DNA of 45,445 nucleotides from Candidatus Ligilactobacillus excrementigallinarum (GTDB taxonomy: Bacteria > Bacillota > Bacilli > Lactobacillales > Lactobacillaceae). The DNA lies in contig DXFP01000050.1 in NCBI GenBank assembly GCA_019114385.1, positions 1 to 45,445 of the forward strand, written 5' to 3'. Shown piece after piece: positions 36,214-44,374 of the stretch. The translations under genes were made by a program, and so were the position numbers. The notes beneath the pieces were generated by a model. The model ran no database searches, was not told the DNA's origin, and saw only the letters and a list, made by a program, of their open reading frames with translations. The number at the start of each line of letters is the position of its first letter. Within the stretch, counting starts at the first letter, position 1.

Positions 36214-37310
36214 TGTGAATCACTTCTTCCTAAAATTCGCGAACATAGAAAACTTGCTGATGGAATCACCAATGTAATCCCAATTCCACTAATCAACGCT
36301 TGAGCCACTCCTAAAGCCATTGACCATTCAAACGTATATGCATAAGTATTTCCAGTCCGGAAGTAAAGTACAGCAATCGCAAATGTTTCAGCAAAGAAAA
36401 TCATTAGTAAAACATTGATTAACGGTCCCATAATTGCATGGCCAACTTCTTGACCAGAACGATATAATTGTTTTGCAGAAATTTCCGGCTGTTTTCGCTT
36501 CATTTCAAATAACGTTGAAACAATATCCGTTGAAGCATCCATAACCGCACCCAGCAATCCGATTACCGTTGCCGATAAAAATAATTGTTCCGGTTCCTGC
36601 GTTGCAAAATCTAATGCTTCATAATGAATGCCGTTATTTCCCGTTAAGTATAAAATTCCAATGCCAATTGCCAATGCCACACTTGTCCCAAAAACAATCG
36701 ACGCAAACGAGACTGCACACTGCTTATTCCAGCCAATTACTAATACTAGTGACAAACCTGTAAATAATAATGCACTAAAGGCAAATAACCAGAAGAAATT
36801 AGTAAAATCAAAGTGGACATCCATTTGAACAAAAATCAAAAAGATAACAAAGTTCATTGCCACACTTAACATTGCACGTAGGCCTTTAGTATGCATGAAT
36901 AGGTAAAGTAAAACAACAACTAACCAAATCAGCATCACCAAATATGTATCTCGCTTATAATGCGAAATGCCAGCAGTAAGTTTCTTTCCTGAATGATGTA
37001 AATTCAAAAAGATTTGCTGACCTTCATGATATTGTTGATCATAAGCACCGGATTTTGAAAATTGATTTTCAACTGTCAAAATCTTACCCTTATATTTACC
37101 ATTGATTAATTTTAAAGTTAATGTCTGTTGCGTTGTTTGATCTTTATTTTGATATGAATCTTCAGTTGCAACTGGAGCAGCATTCTTAACTTTTACTACG
37201 CGAGCGACATCTTGATGATATAAAAAAGCGTCATGTGAAGTAAAAAAGTAAAGGAATACTCCACTTAATGCAATCAAAATCGCCGTAATAATTGTTTTCT
37301 TTCGCTGCAT
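36198..37310 (-). CDS. YibE/F-family membrane protein, first of pair (YibE-like)
   Basis: The 370-residue product starts with one membrane segment (about residues 7-24). An extracellular beta-rich domain of about 90 residues follows (ARVVKVKNAAP, KLINGKYKGKILTVEN, GQQIFLNLHHSGKK), then about 7 further membrane segments holding the YibE/F motif MDASTDIVSTLFEMKRK. GAGGTG 6 bases upstream favours this ATG over a frame 12 codons longer. It overlaps the next gene, with which it probably forms one complex. Substrate and function are unknown. Confidence 0.86.
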   Translation of the reverse strand: MQRKKTIITAILIALSGVFLYFFTSHDAFLYHQDVARVVKVKNAAPVATEDSYQNKDQTTQQTLTLKLINGKYKGKILTVENQFSKSGAYDQQYHEGQQIFLNLHHSGKKLTAGISHYKRDTYLVMLIWLVVVLLYLFMHTKGLRAMLSVAMNFVIFLIFVQMDVHFDFTNFFWLFAFSALLFTGLSLVLVIGWNKQCAVSFASIVFGTSVALAIGIGILYLTGNNGIHYEALDFATQEPEQLFLSATVIGLLGAVMDASTDIVSTLFEMKRKQPEISAKQLYRSGQEVGHAIMGPLINVLLMIFFAETFAIAVLYFRTGNTYAYTFEWSMALGVAQALISGIGITLVIPSASFLCSRILGRSDSQCPQS

Positions 37311-37371
37311 TTTAATCACCTCGATAATCATCCTTAACAATAACATTCATCTGGGTGAATTTAAAGAAAAA

Positions 37372-37407
37372 AATACCAACTCCTGAAAATTATCAAGAGC
37401 TGGTATT
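37372..37407 (-). terminator. Terminator of the C39-peptidase/wall-repeat gene
   Basis: AATACCAACTC (37372-37382) and GAGCTGGTATT (37397-37407) pair fully as leftward RNA with one G-U. U7 follows. Confidence 0.9.
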
Positions 37408-37421
37408 CAAATTAATTGATA

Positions 37422-40172
37422 CTAATAACTAATTGCACGTTGTCTATCAGCATTCCAGTGTTGATAGAAGTAATTTGTACTCATACTTGCTTTTCGTCCT
37501 GTCCATGGATCATTGTAATATAAGGTATTGCCTCTATAGCCAGTTAATGTCAATGCGTGGTTCACAAAACCATCAACATTTGCCACCCAAATTACAACAA
37601 GGTGACCCCGAATTAACTTATCTTTAATCGCATTCAAACTAGCACCGGTCATAATTTGACTGTGTCCAAGATGATGATTTACAACTGGGGCAATACCAGT
37701 AGGAAAAATCCACCAACCGCTTGGACTAAATGGATTACCAACAAAGCCTTTATTACCATCATTGCTTCGTGGCATTTCCTTAGCTAAGTCAATCTTGTTA
37801 ACCTTGCAACCTGCATACTTAAGCATCATTGCAACGGCAGTAATTTCACAACCAGTTGGTAATTCAGGGCGCTGACAAATAACATCTGCATTATTAAATA
37901 CACCTTCAACAGCACCGTTATTGCCATTGATATAGTATGTTTTACGTCCAATTGTTACATCATGATGATACATTTTACCATCATTTGCATAAACTACCCA
38001 TTTATGTTGATTGCCAATGTATTGAAGACCAGTCTTCATTGCACCAGTAACGCCATCAAAAAGATACCAATTATTGTTGATTTTTTGTTGACCATAGACC
38101 ATTTGTCCTTGATTATTATAGTAAACCGTCTTATGTTGATTCTTAATATATTGGAAGCCCTTCTTCATTGCGCCGGTAACATCATCGAAATAATACCAAT
38201 GGTTATTAAGTTTATATTGGCCATGAATCATCTTACCGTCATTACGATAGTACACCGTCTTGTTTTGGTCGTTGATTCGTTGGAAACCAGTAACAAAATG
38301 ATTATGATTTAATAAATACCAATCATTGTTGATTTTAACTTGACCATTAGCTTCAATTGCACTTGCATTATCAAAATGATAAGTTTGACCATTAATCTTT
38401 TGAGTTCCAATTGCGCCTTGACCATTTCTATCATAGTAATAAATTTGATAATTTCCTTGATCAGCAAAGAATCCAGTTGCCATTGCTCCAGTCACATTAT
38501 CAAAGTAGTAATTGTGACCATTTACTGCTTGATGCCCATAAATCATTTGACCTTGAGCATTGTAGTAAACAGTCTTGTGTTGATTCTTAATGTATTGGAA
38601 GCCAATCTTCATTGCACCAGTCACATTGTCAAACAAATACCATTTATTATTGATCTTTTGTTGACCATAAAGCATGTTGCCAAAACGATCGTAGTAAACA
38701 GTCTTATTTTGATCCTTAAGATAAACAAATTGACTCTTTATTTGTTTGCCTGTTTGAGGATCAAAGTATTGCCAATGACCATCGATTTTTTGTTGACCAT
38801 AAACAGCATTGCCTAAACGATCAAAGTAATATTCACCCTGTGTACCTTTATCCCAAATATATTTGTTCTTAGCTTGTGCGCCAGTTACCCGATCAAAGTA
38901 TTGCTTTTTACCGTTAATTGTTTGCAAGCCATAAACCATATTACCATTTTGGTTATAGTAAACTTCTTTATGCTGCTTACCAAGCCAAACATATGCATTC
39001 TTAGCTTGAGCACCGGTTACAGTATCAAAGTATTGCCAGTGACCATTAATTTTTTGCTGACCATAGACCATATTGCCCATGCGATCATAATAAACTGTCT
39101 TATTTTGGTCATTAAGGGTTACATATTGGTTCTTAACTTGTTTTCCAGTTTGGCTGTCAAAATATTGCCACTTGCCGTCAATTTTTTGTTGACCGTAAAC
39201 CATATTGCCCTGGCCATCAAAATAATATTCACTGTGGGTATTTTTATCCCATACATATTGCTTTTTTGCTTGTGCACCAGTTGTAGGGTTAAAGTATTGT
39301 TCTTTACCATTAATTGTTTGCAAACCATAAACCATGTTCCCTTTATTTGGATCATAGTAAACTTCTTTTCTTTGTTCACTAACCCATTGGTAACCAAACT
39401 TAAGTGCGCCAGTTACCTTGTCAAACATATACCATTTATTATTAATTTTTTGTTGACCATAAACCATTGCTCCATTCGATGGATTATAGTAACAAATTTT
39501 ATTTTGATCATTAATTTTTTGGAAACCAATTAAATTCTTGCCATTTTCTTGTAAATACCAATTATTATTGCGTTTTACTTGTTGAGCATTTGAATGATTT
39601 TCAGCAAAAGTATATTTATCAAGCAAATTTACCTGTGGAGTTTGAGGTTGTTGCGCAGGTTTTGATTGATTTTCTACTTGTTGAGTTGGATTTTGCTGAG
39701 GTTGTTCTGCTGGCTTTTGAGTTGCAGTTGTTTGCTCTGATTGTTTAACTGTATTTGAATTTGGTGTATTTTGAACTTTTTCTTGATTATTTTGAGATTG
39801 GGTTGGTTGATTTTTCTTAGCAGGCACTGCAGCAAAATTAGTAACTGATTGTTTATTTTCTGGTGTACTTGCCTTTGAACTTGATTGAATTGAAACTGCA
39901 CTAGACTTTGTATTTGAATTTATATCTTGTGAGTTAGCAGTTGCTGCTTTTGAAGATAATGTAACTGTCTTTTGTTGCTTATAACATAAAGAACTAGTTT
40001 GACTAGTTGATGATGTTTGCACAGTTACAGGTTCAGTTTTTGTCGTTTGAACTTGATCAGCTTTTACATACGAAGCGGAACCTAACGACATTCCAAAAAA
40101 TAAAATTGGAGCTGATACCCAAAATTTACCAGATTTATATAATTTAAAACGTTTTTTTGATTCTCTAAACAT
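37422..40172 (-). CDS. Secreted protein with cell-wall-binding repeats and C39-like peptidase domain
   Basis: The 916-residue surface protein has a KxYKxGKxW-type signal peptide (KLYKSGKFW, cleavage near the Ala of VKADQ). A low-complexity T/S/Q/P-rich linker follows (about residues 42-185), then about 20 tandem choline/glucan-binding-like repeats of about 20 residues (about 190-760; YYDxxGNMVYGQQKINGxWQYFD). The C-terminal peptidase domain has Cys775 in LPTGCEITAVAM, His872 in NHALTLTGY and Asp888 in YYNDPW, a Cys-His-Asp triad of the C39-like fold. There is no LPxTG, so attachment is likely through the repeats. The substrate is unknown; family members include wall-associated peptidases. A GTG start three codons upstream is possible. 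Confidence 0.88.
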   Translation of the reverse strand: MFRESKKRFKLYKSGKFWVSAPILFFGMSLGSASYVKADQVQTTKTEPVTVQTSSTSQTSSLCYKQQKTVTLSSKAATANSQDINSNTKSSAVSIQSSSKASTPENKQSVTNFAAVPAKKNQPTQSQNNQEKVQNTPNSNTVKQSEQTTATQKPAEQPQQNPTQQVENQSKPAQQPQTPQVNLLDKYTFAENHSNAQQVKRNNNWYLQENGKNLIGFQKINDQNKICYYNPSNGAMVYGQQKINNKWYMFDKVTGALKFGYQWVSEQRKEVYYDPNKGNMVYGLQTINGKEQYFNPTTGAQAKKQYVWDKNTHSEYYFDGQGNMVYGQQKIDGKWQYFDSQTGKQVKNQYVTLNDQNKTVYYDRMGNMVYGQQKINGHWQYFDTVTGAQAKNAYVWLGKQHKEVYYNQNGNMVYGLQTINGKKQYFDRVTGAQAKNKYIWDKGTQGEYYFDRLGNAVYGQQKIDGHWQYFDPQTGKQIKSQFVYLKDQNKTVYYDRFGNMLYGQQKINNKWYLFDNVTGAMKIGFQYIKNQHKTVYYNAQGQMIYGHQAVNGHNYYFDNVTGAMATGFFADQGNYQIYYYDRNGQGAIGTQKINGQTYHFDNASAIEANGQVKINNDWYLLNHNHFVTGFQRINDQNKTVYYRNDGKMIHGQYKLNNHWYYFDDVTGAMKKGFQYIKNQHKTVYYNNQGQMVYGQQKINNNWYLFDGVTGAMKTGLQYIGNQHKWVVYANDGKMYHHDVTIGRKTYYINGNNGAVEGVFNNADVICQRPELPTGCEITAVAMMLKYAGCKVNKIDLAKEMPRSNDGNKGFVGNPFSPSGWWIFPTGIAPVVNHHLGHSQIMTGASLNAIKDKLIRGHLVVIWVANVDGFVNHALTLTGYRGNTLYYNDPWTGRKASMSTNYFYQHWNADRQRAISY
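38650..39440 (-). repeat. Higher-order duplication within the wall-binding repeats
   Basis: Within the 20-residue repeats a set of three different double units recurs in the same order. First comes a unit with RKEVYYDPNKGNMVYGLQTI or QHKEVYYNQNGNMVYGLQTI, then one with EYYFDxxGNxVYGQQKIDG and QTGKQ, then one with DQNKTVYYDRxGNM. One block covers about residues 265-390 and the next about 398-520. This suggests duplication of a segment of about 395 bp. Confidence 0.6.
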
Positions 40173-40212
40173 ATCTCCCACTACATCCTTTAATTAAAAT
40201 ATTACAGAGAAA

Positions 40213-40240
40213 ATTATATCACTAAAAATAAAGGCTGCAA
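40213..40240 (-). promoter_or_regulatory. Promoter of the C39/wall-repeat gene, embedded in the nagB terminator
   Basis: Read leftward, TTGCAG (40235-40240), a 16-base spacer, then TATAAT (40213-40218). The -35 lies within one strand of the nagB terminator stem. Confidence 0.55.
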
Positions 40241-40260
40241 CACACTGTTACAGCCTTTAT
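40228..40260 (-). terminator. nagB terminator
   Basis: ATAAAGGCTG (40228-40237) and CAGCCTTTAT (40251-40260) form a perfect 10-bp stem, followed by a U-rich tract in leftward RNA. The loop CAACACACTGTTA resembles that of the lemA attenuator. Confidence 0.9.
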
Positions 40261-40326
40261 TTAAAATTTTAAACATTTATTGTTATTTGCTCAAAGAATT
40301 AATAAGCATGCGCGCTTAGTTGCTCT

Positions 40327-41037
40327 TTACATCTTACTTAACTTCGATGCCGCAGCCTCATCAATAATGACTGTTACATTTGGATGATTTTGCAATACAC
40401 TTGCAGGCACTTCAGTTGTCACTGGCCCTTCAATCATCTTTTGAATTGCATCAGCCTTCTTTTCGCCATATGCTTCTAATAAAATATGCTTAGACTTCAT
40501 AATTGAGCCAATTCCCATTGAATATGCTTCCTTTGGCACATTTTCTTCATGTTCAAAGAAACGAGAGTTGGCATCAATGGTTGATTGAGTCAGTTTAATT
40601 TTGCTTGTTAATGCATCAAATGGTGTTCCTGGTTCATTAAAACCAATGTGGCCATTGCGGCCTAATCCTAATAATTGCAAATCAATTGGATTTTCTTCAA
40701 TAATCTTGTTGTAACGTGCAGTTTCTGCAGTTGCATTCAAGTTTGTTCCATCTGGTACATATGAGTGCTTAAATGGTTTAAATTTGAATAAATGTTCTTG
40801 CATGAAGTAGTGATAACTTTGAGGATTATCAGCCTTCAATCCAACATATTCATCTAAGTTAACTGAAATACAGTCTGAAAAATCTAAATCACTATTTACA
40901 ATTTCTTGATAAGTTGTAATTGGAGTACTTCCAGTAGCTAACCCAAAGACTTTTGCTCCACTTTGTAATTCATTTTGAAATACTTCAAATCCTTTTTTTC
41001 CGCCCTCATTTTGATCTTTAACAACGATAACTTTCAT
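40327..41037 (-). CDS. nagB: Glucosamine-6-phosphate deaminase
   Basis: The 236-residue enzyme converts glucosamine-6-phosphate to fructose-6-phosphate and ammonia, feeding amino sugars into glycolysis and opposing GlmS. Motifs are [25 protein letters not shown], the substrate-binding [15 protein letters not shown], and [19 protein letters not shown] frame 36 codons longer runs through the promoter; AAAGGAG precedes this ATG. The upstream region carries a strong promoter overlapped by a NagR-type palindrome, with a cre-like site further up, so control by amino sugars and CcpA is likely. Confidence 0.97.
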   Translation of the reverse strand: MKVIVVKDQNEGGKKGFEVFQNELQSGAKVFGLATGSTPITTYQEIVNSDLDFSDCISVNLDEYVGLKADNPQSYHYFMQEHLFKFKPFKHSYVPDGTNLNATAETARYNKIIEENPIDLQLLGLGRNGHIGFNEPGTPFDALTSKIKLTQSTIDANSRFFEHEENVPKEAYSMGIGSIMKSKHILLEAYGEKKADAIQKMIEGPVTTEVPASVLQNHPNVTVIIDEAAASKLSKM

Positions 41038-41062
41038 GATGAATTCTCCTTTTCTGTTATTT

Positions 41063-41095
41063 TGGTATAGTCCAATTATATAATGGGCTATACCA
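41063..41095. promoter_or_regulatory. NagR-type (GntR/YvoA) operator over the nagB promoter
   Basis: TGGTATAG (41063-41070) and CTATACCA (41088-41095) form an inverted repeat with inner CCA/TGG, covering the -10. It resembles NagR dre sites, which contain the same TGGTATAG/CTATACCA arms. Repression relieved by an amino-sugar phosphate is inferred. Confidence 0.7.
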
Positions 41096-41103
41096 TTTTT
41101 CAA
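41075..41103 (-). promoter_or_regulatory. nagB promoter
   Basis: Read leftward, TTGAAA (41098-41103), a 17-base spacer and consensus TATAAT (41075-41080). Confidence 0.85.
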
Positions 41104-41127
41104 GTGCTTTTTGCTATTTATTAAAAA

Positions 41128-41157
41128 TTGTGTGATCGTTTTCATTTGTGATAGAAT
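41128..41157 (+). promoter_or_regulatory. Promoter of the 78-aa unknown gene
   Basis: TTGTGT (41128-41133), an 18-base spacer ending in TGA, and TAGAAT (41152-41157). The TGn extension strengthens it. A cre-like site overlaps the spacer. Confidence 0.55.
41131..41144. promoter_or_regulatory. cre-like (CcpA) site between nagB and the 78-aa gene
   Basis: TGTGATCGTTTTCA fits the consensus TGWNANCGNTNWCA at every defined position. It lies about 28 bp upstream of the nagB -35 and inside the core promoter of the divergent gene, so it could repress the latter and modulate nagB. Confidence 0.55.
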
Positions 41158-41199
41158 ATGTTTATAGAGAACTAGGGTTCTTTAGAGAGGAGCATTATC

Positions 41200-41436
41200 A
41201 TGAGTGAAGATGTATTTTTTAATCCTGGACAATCAATTGCTAGTGACTATGATTACAATAAAGCATACGTGGCTGCTCAAATCTATCATCAAAAAGTAGA
41301 AAAGCCTGTCTTAGTTGTTAAAGAAAAAGATAATCAACCTTACGTAATCTTTGATGAAGAAGCAGCCATCGAAGAAGAAAATCAAGAAAAAAAACAAGCA
41401 AAATCGTATAAAGTTGTTAAACGGATAAGTGATTAA
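41200..41436 (+). CDS. Unknown 78-aa protein divergent from nagB
   Basis: The 78-residue product is not recognised. The first two thirds look globular (MSEDVFFNPGQSIASDYDYN, a helical KAYVAAQIYHQK, then strands PVLVVKEKD and PYVIFDEE). The rest is a charged E/K/Q-rich tail. There is no signal peptide, membrane segment or cysteine. GAGAGGAG lies 7 bases before the ATG and a plausible extended promoter is present, so it is probably a real gene. It shares its control region, including a cre-like site, with nagB. Downstream lie two copies of the composite repeat. Confidence 0.75.
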   Translation: MSEDVFFNPGQSIASDYDYNKAYVAAQIYHQKVEKPVLVVKEKDNQPYVIFDEEAAIEEENQEKKQAKSYKVVKRISD

Positions 41437-41455
41437 AGATAAATTAGAATAAAAA

Positions 41456-41562
41456 TGGGCGTGCTGTAAAGAGAGATCCTTTGAACCACAAAATAAAGAT
41501 TCAAAAAATTTCTAACTTACAAGCATGCCCGTTTATTTTTAAACGGTTTATGGTATAAAACA
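41456..41562. repeat. Composite repeat, copy D (lacking its terminator module)
   Basis: The arm GGGCGTGCTGTAA (41457-41469) pairs with TTACAAGCATGCCC (41517-41530) with one bulge and one G-U. T-rich GTTTATTTTT and a tail AAACGGTTTATGGTATAAAAC follow, homologous to that of copy A. It runs straight into copy C without a terminator module. The hairpin plus T-run may terminate the 78-aa gene. Confidence 0.65.
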
Positions 41563-41730
41563 AAGAAGGTGTAACAAAACATCCTAAACAGGCATTGTTG
41601 TAAGGAAAAAAACGAACGAATTACATAGGATTGATTCGGAGGCTTTTAAATTTACAGACATGCCTGTTTGTTTTGGAACCCGATTATGCGGAAATAAAAA
41701 ATAGAGGCTGGACTTATGTCACAACCTCTA
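41563..41730. repeat. Composite repeat, copy C
   Basis: It has the same layout as copy B: AAGAAGGTGTAACAAAACAT; arms at 41586-41603 and 41652-41669; interior GAACGAATTACATAG; GTTTGTTTTGGAACCCG; tail; and terminator TAGAGGCTG/CAACCTCTA (41702-41730). By eye it is nearly identical to copy B through much of its length. Confidence 0.8.
41702..41730 (-). terminator. prs terminator (conserved-loop family)
   Basis: TAGAGGCTG and CAACCTCTA pair fully as leftward RNA with one U-G, with loop GACTTATGTCA. U6 follows. It begins 6 bases past the prs stop. Confidence 0.85.
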
Positions 41731-41735
41731 ACTTA

Positions 41736-42725
41736 TTAGTCCTTTGGTGTTGTTTCTGAACGGAAACGGTTTTTAAACAATGGACTAACTGGTTTATTTT
41801 CATGAATTCGACGAATAGCATCACCAATAAGTGGACCTACTGATACCTGAGTCAACTTATCAATTTGTTTTTCTTCAGGAATTTGAATTGAATCTGTTAC
41901 AATAATTTTCTTAATTGGAGACTTATCTAACCGTTCAATTGCTGGGCCAGACAATACTGGGTGAGTAGCACATGCATAAACTTCCTTAGCACCTGCATCC
42001 ATCAATGCTTGAGATGCCAAAGTAATTGTTCCAGCAGTGTCAATCATATCATCAATAATAATGCAGCGCTTATTATCAACAGAGCCAATAATATTCATAA
42101 TTTCAGCTACATTTGCCTTTGGACGACGCTTATCAATGATTGCAATTGGAGCTTTCAAAAATTCAGCTAACTTACGTGCACGTGTAACACCACCATGATC
42201 AGGTGAAACTACCACTGCATCCTTTTCCAAATTATTCTTCAAGAAGTAATCTGCCAATAATGGGGCACCCATCAAATGATCAACTGGAATATCAAAGAAA
42301 CCTTGAATTTGAGCAGCATGCAAATCTAATCCAATTACGCGATCTGCCCCCGCTTTTTCAAGCATATCAGCAACTAACTTAGCAGTGATTGGTTCACGAG
42401 AACGCGCCTTACGGTCTTGACGTGCATATCCATAATACGGCATAACAACATTAATTGTTGAAGCACTTGCCCGTCGCAATGCATCAATCATAATCAACAA
42501 TTCCATTAAATTATCATTGACCGGAGCAGATGTTGATTGGATAATGAAAATTTCATCACCACGAATACTTTCTTCAATATTAATCCGGATTTCTCCATCA
42601 CTAAAACGATCTACAGATGTCTTGCCAAGAGGAACTCCCACAGCATCTGCAATTTTCTTTGCTAACGGTTTGTTTGAGTTCAAAGCAAAAATCTTAACCT
42701 TTGAACTATAACTTTGTTCAGCCAT
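41736..42725 (-). CDS. prs: Ribose-phosphate pyrophosphokinase
   Basis: The 329-residue enzyme makes PRPP from ribose-5-phosphate and ATP, for purines, pyrimidines, NAD, His and Trp. Motifs are [57 protein letters not shown] and the PRPP loop [19 protein letters not shown] is 5 bases before this ATG; the frame extends 4 codons more. It follows glmU by about 70 bp with its own promoter. The purR-glmU-prs block matches Bacillus. The product supplies PRPP, also the effector of PurR. Confidence 0.98.
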   Translation of the reverse strand: MAEQSYSSKVKIFALNSNKPLAKKIADAVGVPLGKTSVDRFSDGEIRINIEESIRGDEIFIIQSTSAPVNDNLMELLIMIDALRRASASTINVVMPYYGYARQDRKARSREPITAKLVADMLEKAGADRVIGLDLHAAQIQGFFDIPVDHLMGAPLLADYFLKNNLEKDAVVVSPDHGGVTRARKLAEFLKAPIAIIDKRRPKANVAEIMNIIGSVDNKRCIIIDDMIDTAGTITLASQALMDAGAKEVYACATHPVLSGPAIERLDKSPIKKIIVTDSIQIPEEKQIDKLTQVSVGPLIGDAIRRIHENKPVSPLFKNRFRSETTPKD

Positions 42726-42750
42726 AATTGCCTCCAATAATGATTAGTCT

Positions 42751-42779
42751 ACTATAATAGTATTAATTTATCGGCTCAA
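42751..42779 (-). promoter_or_regulatory. prs promoter
   Basis: Read leftward, TTGAGC (42774-42779), a 17-base spacer, TATAGT (42751-42756). Confidence 0.55.
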
Positions 42780-42796
42780 AAGCAAGTTAATTTTGA

Positions 42797-44218
42797 TTAT
42801 TTTTGTTGATTTTCTGCTTTTTCAGCTTCTTCGGCTTCTTTTGCAGTTTCTGCTACTGGGTAACGATCATAGTAGCCCTCTTTATTTACTTGACGTCCCC
42901 GACCAATTCCCATTGCATGTGCAGGAACATCATTAGTAATTGTTGAACCAGCAGCCACATATGCGTGATCACCAATTTCCAATGGTCCAATTAAGTTTGC
43001 TCCGCTTCCAATAAATGAGTAGTCGCCAACATTGGTATGGTGTTTATTCTTTCCATCGTAGTTAATGAAAATTGTGCCACAACCAATGTTGATATCTTTA
43101 CCTAATGTAGCATCACCAACGTAAGTCAAATGACCAACTTTTGTATTCTTACCAATTTGAGCTTTCTTAACTTCAACAAAGTTTCCAATATGAACATTTT
43201 CGCCAATTTCAGCTAATGGACGTAAGTGACTGTATGGTCCAATGTTTGAATTTTTATGCATAATTGAATCTTCCAAATATGAAACTGTAACAGTCACACC
43301 ATCTTCAATTGTGCAGTTTGTAATTTGTGAATGTGCGCCAATCACACAGTCTTCACCAATCACTGTTTTGCCTTTTAATTGCACACCAGGTTCAATCACT
43401 GTATCTGAACCGATCTTAACATCAACATCAATGTAAGTATTTTCAGGATCAATAATTGTTACCCCGTTACGCATATGTTCCTCATTAATTCTTTGTTGCA
43501 TAACTTTAGTTGCTTTTGATAAGGCTACACGATCATTAACTCCCATTGATTCAGCAAAATCATCCATTTCATAAGCGCCGATTTTTTCGCCTTCACTTTG
43601 TAAAATTCCAATTACATCTGGTAAGTAGTATTCACCTTGAGCATTATCATTGTTTACTTTATGCAATGATTCAAATAATTTTTGGTTATCAAAAACATAC
43701 ACACCAGTATTAATTTCATCAACACGTGCTTCTGCTTCTGTTGCATCTTTTTGTTCAACAATTTTTTCTACTTCACCATCGCTGTTCCGAATTACCCGAC
43801 CATAGCCAAATGGATTATCAGCTTGTGCAGTTAAAACAGTTGCTGCATCATGATGTGCTTCATGGTAATCAAACAACTTATTAAAAGTTTCAGCTGTAAA
43901 TAACGGTGTATCACCGCAAGCAACCAAAGTCATCCCAGCCTTATCCGCAAGTAAATCTTCAGCTTGCATTACTGCATGACCTGTCCCCAATTGTTCTGCT
44001 TGCAATACGTATTCTGTCCGATCACCTAATGTTTCTTTGACCTTTTCAGCACCATGTCCCACGACGGTTACAATTTGGTCAACATTTACTTTCTCAATTT
44101 GTGTCAAAACATGGTCAACCATTGATTTGCCGCAAACTTGATGTAAAACCTTATATAATTTTGATTTCATTCGAGTACCTTGACCCGCAGCTAAAATAAT
44201 TGCAAATTTTGCTGTCAT
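42797..44218 (-). CDS. glmU: Bifunctional GlcNAc-1-P uridyltransferase / GlcN-1-P acetyltransferase
   Basis: The 473-residue enzyme carries out the last two steps to UDP-GlcNAc. The N-terminal pyrophosphorylase domain has the loop [28 protein letters not shown] and EINTGVYVF. The C-terminal left-handed beta-helix is visible as hexapeptide repeats from about residue 255 on ([58 protein letters not shown]). An acidic/Ala-rich tail ends it. It lies between purR and prs with its own strong promoter. Its product feeds MurA in the same window. Confidence 0.98.
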   Translation of the reverse strand: MTAKFAIILAAGQGTRMKSKLYKVLHQVCGKSMVDHVLTQIEKVNVDQIVTVVGHGAEKVKETLGDRTEYVLQAEQLGTGHAVMQAEDLLADKAGMTLVACGDTPLFTAETFNKLFDYHEAHHDAATVLTAQADNPFGYGRVIRNSDGEVEKIVEQKDATEAEARVDEINTGVYVFDNQKLFESLHKVNNDNAQGEYYLPDVIGILQSEGEKIGAYEMDDFAESMGVNDRVALSKATKVMQQRINEEHMRNGVTIIDPENTYIDVDVKIGSDTVIEPGVQLKGKTVIGEDCVIGAHSQITNCTIEDGVTVTVSYLEDSIMHKNSNIGPYSHLRPLAEIGENVHIGNFVEVKKAQIGKNTKVGHLTYVGDATLGKDINIGCGTIFINYDGKNKHHTNVGDYSFIGSGANLIGPLEIGDHAYVAAGSTITNDVPAHAMGIGRGRQVNKEGYYDRYPVAETAKEAEEAEKAENQQK

Positions 44219-44264
44219 TTATCTTCCTCATTCTCTTCTAAATTTAAATCTTACTCATGGTTAA

Positions 44265-44293
44265 ATTTTAACGTAAATAAAATAGACTTTCAA
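44265..44293 (-). promoter_or_regulatory. glmU promoter
   Basis: Read leftward, TTGAAA (44288-44293), a 17-base spacer, TAAAAT (44265-44270). Confidence 0.75.
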
Positions 44294-44299
44294 ACAAAA

Positions 44300-44350
44300 A
44301 CAGAAGGTAGTTCAAAACACCAAAAGAAGCTGGACGTAAGTCCAGCCTCT
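44300..44350. repeat. Remnant of the composite repeat, copy G (purR 3' side)
   Basis: CAGAAGGTAGTTCAAAACACC resembles the left end of copies B and C. It is joined directly to the terminator module, as if the central hairpin had been deleted. Confidence 0.45.
44325..44350 (-). terminator. purR terminator
   Basis: AGAAGCTGGAC (44325-44335) and GTCCAGCCTCT (44340-44350) form an 11-bp stem (one G-U in leftward RNA) around GTAA, followed by UUCUUUU. Confidence 0.9.
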
Positions 44351-44374
44351 AACTTCTTTATTCTATTGTTGATT

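Noticed and set aside
37962-39533. Several long plus-strand open frames opposite the wall-repeat gene (37962-38312, 38340-38816, 38874-39533)
   Set aside because: They mirror the 20-residue repeats of the real gene, giving repetitive hydrophobic translations, and have no ribosome sites. They are shadows of the repeat codon pattern.
41038-41145. 36-codon N-terminal extension of NagB
   Set aside because: It spans the NagR operator and promoter; the conserved N-terminus MKVIVV with AAAGGAG upstream is the start.
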